This document shows positions 60,281-64,000 of a stretch of DNA of 64,000 nucleotides, in pieces. The notes under the pieces were generated by a model. The model made no database searches. It had not been told where the DNA came from and was given only the letters and a program-made list of their open reading frames with translations. The stretch is from Streptomyces griseiscabiei (GTDB lineage: Bacteria; Actinomycetota; Actinomycetes; Streptomycetales; Streptomycetaceae): positions 1,178,001-1,242,000 of the forward strand of contig NZ_JAGJBZ010000002.1 of NCBI RefSeq assembly GCF_020010925.1. Direction: 5' to 3'. The position numbers and the translations under genes were made by a program. How positions within the stretch are numbered: the stretch's first letter is position 1; each line of letters begins with the position of its first letter.

Positions 60281-61500
60281 CGCCGGACGCCGTGGCCCTT
60301 TCGGCGGCCGGTCTCAGACGCCGGATCTATCTGCCCCGAGGGGCGGATGCCGCCGCGTTCGCGATGACCACCTACGGCATCCCCCTGCTCGTCCTGGCCA
60401 TCACCGGCTCGGCGGCCCTGACCGGACTGGCCTTCGCGCTGGAGTGGCTCCCGCGCATCGGGGCGTTCACCGTGGCCGGCACGCTCGTCGACCGCTACGG
60501 CACGGCACTCATCTTCCGTGCCGCCTGCCTCGCGCGGGCCCTGGCCGTGCTCGCCGCCGTCGTCGTCCTCACTGCCCTGGACGCTGGAACGACGGCGGCG
60601 ACGGTCACGGTGATGCTGCTCGCCGCTACGAGCGGGGTCCTCACCGAGTTCAGTTTCGTCGCGGCGGAAACCGCCGGAGCCGAGGCGAGCCGGATGGCCG
60701 GGGACGGGGCGCACCGGGTGCAGTCCGTGCTGATCGGGATCGACCAGACCGCCACCCTGGCCGGACCGGCGGTCTCCGGGCTGCTGCTGGAGCACGGCGG
60801 ACCGGCCGCCATGCTCGGTGCCCTCGCGGGCCTGTCGCTCCTCGCCGCCGCTCTCGGCCCCCGCACGGGCATGGCGCCGGTCGGCGTGGCTGCCATGCGG
60901 GGGCTGCGGGCGGGCTGGGCGACACTGGGTTCGCTGCCGCACCTTGCCTGGCTGGTGGGCGCACTGGTCGTCTCCAACACCGCGATCGCGCTCCTGCACG
61001 CGGCCGTCCCGGTCGTCATCGTCACCGAGCTGGACCACTCCAGCGCGGATGCCGGACTCATCTGGTCCGCCGCAGCCGTCGCCTCCCTGCTCGCCATCAC
61101 CGCATCCCGCCGCGCCATCGACCGATGGGGGCTGTGGCCGGTCGGCGCCGTCGCCGCAACCCTCGCAGCCGCAGCGACGTTCGCCGTCGCCCACGCCGAC
61201 ACCTACCGCGGCTACCTGCTGCTGATCGCCGTCGTGATGGCCGGCGAGGGGAGCCTCACGGTCGTCCTGCGCACCCTGCGCTCCCGCCTGATCCCACCCG
61301 AGGCGTTCGCCAGCACCCTCGCCGTGACGATCCTGCTGCTCCTGCTGCCCTTCCCCGCCGCCGGCCTGCTCGTCGCCGCCGTCCCGCCCGCCCAGCTCGG
61401 GCACGCCCTCACCATCGCCGCCGCCGCCCAGGCCCTCGGCTTCGCGGTCGCCTTCGCCCGCCTGCGCACCCTGCCCCCGCCACCCACCTCACCGGCCTGA
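60277..61500 (+). CDS. MFS transporter
   Basis: A 407-residue protein with 10 to 12 membrane segments and an MFS-type layout: TYGIPLLVLAITGSAALTGL, a loop GTLVDRYGTALIFRAACLAR resembling the GxxxDRxG motif between helices 2 and 3, and many Ala/Leu-rich segments. Such proteins export drugs or metabolites. The substrate is unknown. GTG 60277 overlaps the upstream stop, tying it to the winged-helix regulators. Confidence 0.82.
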   Translation: MTPDAVALSAAGLRRRIYLPRGADAAAFAMTTYGIPLLVLAITGSAALTGLAFALEWLPRIGAFTVAGTLVDRYGTALIFRAACLARALAVLAAVVVLTALDAGTTAATVTVMLLAATSGVLTEFSFVAAETAGAEASRMAGDGAHRVQSVLIGIDQTATLAGPAVSGLLLEHGGPAAMLGALAGLSLLAAALGPRTGMAPVGVAAMRGLRAGWATLGSLPHLAWLVGALVVSNTAIALLHAAVPVVIVTELDHSSADAGLIWSAAAVASLLAITASRRAIDRWGLWPVGAVAATLAAAATFAVAHADTYRGYLLLIAVVMAGEGSLTVVLRTLRSRLIPPEAFASTLAVTILLLLLPFPAAGLLVAAVPPAQLGHALTIAAAAQALGFAVAFARLRTLPPPPTSPA

Positions 61501-61532
61501 CCCACCCCGGTACGAGAGGACCCTTCACGCTC

Positions 61533-61856
61533 ATGCCCACCCTCACGCAGCCCGCACTGCCCTGCCGTGACCTCCCGCACCACGATGCGCGGCCCACGAT
61601 CACCCAGCAGTTCCATGCCTTCGACGCCGGCCACCCCTGGGTGTACCGGGCCCTGGAACAGCTCGTTGTCCAGCGCCTTGCGACCGGTGCGACACGGGTC
61701 GGCATGAAGGCCCTGTTCGAGGCCCTGCGCTGGCGCCACCCGCACGGCGTCAAGGGCCTCAACAACAACTACACCGCCCTCTACGCCAGACGGCTGCTCG
61801 ACGCGCACCCGCAGTGGGCCAGCGTCATCGAGGTTCGCCGTCGGCGCAGTACGTGA
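61533..61856 (+). CDS. Small conserved phage/plasmid-type protein
   Basis: A 107-residue protein from ATG 61533 with GAGAGG upstream. It reads TITQQFHAFDAGHPWVYRAL, then MKALFEALRWRHPHGVKGLN, NNYTALYARRLLDAHPQWAS. This F-x-A-F-x-x-x-(N/H)PWVY plus LNNxY-x-x-x-YAR pattern is one I associate with small proteins in bacteriophage and accessory DNA. Function unknown. Confidence 0.65.
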   Translation: MPTLTQPALPCRDLPHHDARPTITQQFHAFDAGHPWVYRALEQLVVQRLATGATRVGMKALFEALRWRHPHGVKGLNNNYTALYARRLLDAHPQWASVIEVRRRRST

Positions 61857-61908
61857 CCACCGGCCCGCATACCCCGGACCTCCGCCAGATCATTTGAGGA
61901 GCCCTGTT

Positions 61909-62169
61909 TTGTCCGACCGCCCTGTCGTTCTCACCGTGGCCGGCATGGGAGCCGAGGCATATCGCCGCTATGGCCTTGAGTCCATGGCCGCCGCCCGTGA
62001 CGTCGTCTTGATCACCGGTGATGAGCCCTCGTGGGAAGTGCCGTTCATCCGGGACCGCGTGGTCGTGCCCGACCCCACCGGCCAGTCGGCACTGTCCGCC
62101 GCCGGCCGGACCTTCGACGTGGTACCCCATCAGGTGGGCCGGGACACGGGGACGGATCTGCTCGGATGA
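61909..62169 (+). CDS. Short protein, possibly N-terminal fragment of an ATP-grasp enzyme
   Basis: An 86-residue protein from TTG 61909 with GAGGAG upstream. VLTVAGMGAEAYRRYGLESM and VVLITGDEPSWEVPFIRDRV look like the N-terminal domain of some ATP-grasp ligases, but the ATP-binding and catalytic domains are absent. The stop overlaps the MFS start. It may be a trimmed remnant or an independent small protein. Confidence 0.45.
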   Translation: MSDRPVVLTVAGMGAEAYRRYGLESMAAARDVVLITGDEPSWEVPFIRDRVVVPDPTGQSALSAAGRTFDVVPHQVGRDTGTDLLG

Positions 62170-63323
62170 AGACGGCACCCGTGACTATCCGCCGCAGCCG
62201 CGTCCTGCTGACCGGCTACTTCTTCGGTCTCGGCGTGGTGATGGCCATCTTCGGCGCCCGGATGCCGGCCGTTCAGCAGGCCGCCCACCTGAGCACCGCC
62301 CGCCTCGCCTTGGTGCTGCTGGCCGCCGCGCTCGGCATGGTCGCCGGACTCCAGGCCGCGGGCCGACTCGCCCGGCCGGAGCGCCTTCCAGCACTGCTCA
62401 CCTCGGGCGCCACCAGCCTCGCCGGATGCCTCGCCCTCCTGGGCCAAGGCGACACACTGCCGATGCTGCTCACCGCCGCCCTCGCGTTCGGTATCGCGCA
62501 CGGTGTCCTGGACGTGGCCGTCAACTCCGCCGCAGTGCGCTGCCAGAACGCCGCCGGCAGACCCATCATGTCCTCCCTCCACGCCGCCTACTCCATCGGC
62601 GCGCTCGCGGGAGCCGCACTGGCCGCCGCCACCGCCCACACCACGCACAGCACCCTCTTCCTCGCCACCGGCCTCGCCCTCACCTGCGCCACGCTCGCAG
62701 CCGCCACCGCGACCCGATCCCTGGACGGCTCCGATGAACCGCCCGAATCGGCGGGCCTTCCACCGAGCCGGACGCGGCCGGCACTTTCCTCCACACGACT
62801 GTGGCTGCTGGGCGCCCTGGCGGCCTCGTGCCTGCTGGGAGAGGGAGCGGCAGCCGACTGGGCCGCCGTCCACCTGCACAGCCTGGATGCATCGACGGCC
62901 GTCAGCGCAACGGCGTTCGCGCTCTACAGCGCGGCGATGGCGCTCGGACGGCTCACCGGCGACCGGCTCACCGCAGCTTTCGGCACCCCCGCGGTTGTAC
63001 GGGCCGGCGGGATCCTCGCCGCAGCCGGACTCACCGCCGGCGTCGTCACCACCAGCACGCCGGCGGCCCTGACCGGCTGGGCCCTGTTCGGGCTCGGCCT
63101 GTCCATCACCGTGCCCTGCCTGATCACGGCCGCAGGCGTCGGTGGCCCTCGGGCCGTGGCCACGGTCTCCGTCACCGGCTACCTCGGCCTGCTCGCCGGA
63201 CCCGCCCTCATCGGCGCCCTCGCCACCCTCACCACCTTGTCCACGGCACTGCTGCTGCCCGCCCTCCTCGCCGCAACCGTCGCCGCCCTCGCCCCCAAAG
63301 CCCTGGAGAAACCCACCCCGTGA
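62166..63323 (+). CDS. MFS transporter (second)
   Basis: A 385-residue protein with about 12 membrane segments. The first half (VLLTGYFFGLGVVMAIFGAR, FGIAHGVLDVAVNSAAV) resembles YbjJ/FucP-type MFS proteins, in which a D-x-x-x-N motif lies in the fourth helix region. The substrate is unknown. ATG 62166 overlaps the previous stop, and its own stop overlaps the HAD start, so the three are coupled. Confidence 0.83.
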   Translation: MKTAPVTIRRSRVLLTGYFFGLGVVMAIFGARMPAVQQAAHLSTARLALVLLAAALGMVAGLQAAGRLARPERLPALLTSGATSLAGCLALLGQGDTLPMLLTAALAFGIAHGVLDVAVNSAAVRCQNAAGRPIMSSLHAAYSIGALAGAALAAATAHTTHSTLFLATGLALTCATLAAATATRSLDGSDEPPESAGLPPSRTRPALSSTRLWLLGALAASCLLGEGAAADWAAVHLHSLDASTAVSATAFALYSAAMALGRLTGDRLTAAFGTPAVVRAGGILAAAGLTAGVVTTSTPAALTGWALFGLGLSITVPCLITAAGVGGPRAVATVSVTGYLGLLAGPALIGALATLTTLSTALLLPALLAATVAALAPKALEKPTP

Positions 63324-63964
63324 CCCACACATCCACCTCCCCGACCGGCGTGGACGCCGTGATCCTCGACTACAACGGCGTCATCGGCCTCCAGCCCAGT
63401 ACGGCCATGTGGACCCGCCTCGCCGACCTCGCCGAATGGCCCGACGGACACCTCCCCTCCTTCCAGACAGTCTTCTGGCACGCCCGTGACCGCTACGACG
63501 CGGGCGAACTGAGCGACCTCGCCTACTGGGCCACCGTGCTCGGACACCACCCCGGCCCACGCTGGCTGCGCACCCTGCGCGACGCCGACACCGCCATGTG
63601 GACCCGCACCGACCCACACGTCCTTGACACCCTGTACCGCGCCCGCGCCGCCGGGCTGCCGATGGTGCTGCTCTCCAACGCGCCCGCCCACCTCAGCAAC
63701 GTCCTGGACGTTACCGACTGGCGGCGCGAGCTGATGGACGACGCCCTCTACTCGGCCCGCCTGGGCCTGTGCAAGCCGCATCCGGCCGCGTACGAACACG
63801 CCCTGGCCGCCACCGGCGTCACCAACCCCGAACGCGTGCTGTTCGTCGACGACCGCGACGACAACTGCCAGGCCGCCGCCGACCTGGGCCTGCGCACGCT
63901 CCACTACACCGGCCAGCCCACCGACCTGGCCGAACAGTTGCTCCCCGCCCTCACCGGTTCCTGA
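63320..63964 (+). CDS. HAD-superfamily hydrolase
   Basis: A 214-residue HAD hydrolase. Motif I is ILDYNGVIG, with Asn where the usual second Asp stands. Motif II is VLLSNAP, motif III is the Lys in CKPHPAAYEHA and motif IV is VLFVDDRDDN. HAD proteins of this subfamily remove phosphate from small molecules. GTG 63320 overlaps the MFS stop. The Asn in motif I may lower or change phosphatase activity. The last 36 bases of the window after the gene show nothing. Confidence 0.82.
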   Translation: MTHTSTSPTGVDAVILDYNGVIGLQPSTAMWTRLADLAEWPDGHLPSFQTVFWHARDRYDAGELSDLAYWATVLGHHPGPRWLRTLRDADTAMWTRTDPHVLDTLYRARAAGLPMVLLSNAPAHLSNVLDVTDWRRELMDDALYSARLGLCKPHPAAYEHALAATGVTNPERVLFVDDRDDNCQAAADLGLRTLHYTGQPTDLAEQLLPALTGS

Positions 63965-64000
63965 GCACGCGCCCTGCCGCTCATCGCCCAGCCGTGCTCC

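Noticed and set aside
1..64000. CRISPR arrays, tRNA or rRNA genes, insertion sequences
   Set aside because: No regularly spaced repeats, no cloverleaf or rRNA stretches and no transposase-like protein were seen on either strand.

Overview
The window is high-GC actinobacterial DNA, almost certainly from Streptomyces or a close relative. Codons end almost always in G or C, GTG and TTG starts are common, and many proteins belong to families typical of Streptomyces accessory DNA (DUF317, DUF6233, DUF6238, DUF6292, SCO6880-like). The dense accessory content, a conjugation-type secretion cluster, orphan DNA methyltransferases and a defence locus suggest a conjugative element, a large plasmid or a chromosome arm. 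I see no rRNA, tRNA, CRISPR array, transposase or integrase.

Layout. (1) 1-9228, plus strand: an Ssp single-strand DNA phosphorothioation defence system. It holds the 3' part of sspA, then overlapping sspB, sspC and sspD, a strong terminator, a 0.6 kb spacer and sspE. The sulfur-mobilising and DNA-modifying proteins mark host DNA, and SspE (DUF262 plus HNH/DUF1524) is the effector that senses the mark and attacks unmarked phage DNA. (2) 9.3-23.5 kb, mostly minus strand: DNA-metabolism and accessory genes. These include a Y-family polymerase homologue without catalytic acids behind a LexA-type box, an ATP-dependent DNA ligase, a coupled trio (PP-loop ATPase, C5-cytosine methyltransferase, DnaB-N-like protein), an HTH-repeat protein, an alpha/beta hydrolase and small proteins. 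(3) 23.5-53.3 kb, minus strand: a long conjugation-related array with a VirD4-type coupling ATPase, a VirB4-type ATPase, an SCO6880-type protein, VirB6-, VirB8- and pilin-like membrane proteins and an NlpC/P60 cell-wall hydrolase. Among them sit DUF317 proteins, a ParB-like protein, a MoxR ATPase with an HExxH/VWA partner, a DpdA-like protein and many small cargo proteins. A secreted HNH nuclease lies on the plus strand at 33.2 kb. (4) 53.8-64 kb, plus strand: a DNA methyltransferase, DUF4913 and RelE-like proteins, small helical paralogues, two winged-helix regulators, two MFS transporters and a HAD hydrolase.

A shared operator-like palindrome occurs near 32.84, 53.57, 53.63 and 57.26 kb, next to transcription units on both strands, and may tie them into one regulon. 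A second cross-cutting feature is a set of reading-frame breaks, most at short G/C runs (about 9749, 22548, 23711/23645, 30555/30596, 37995, 58502 and possibly 53317). They look more like uncorrected single-molecule sequencing errors than real decay, so the affected genes are reported as broken with that caveat.
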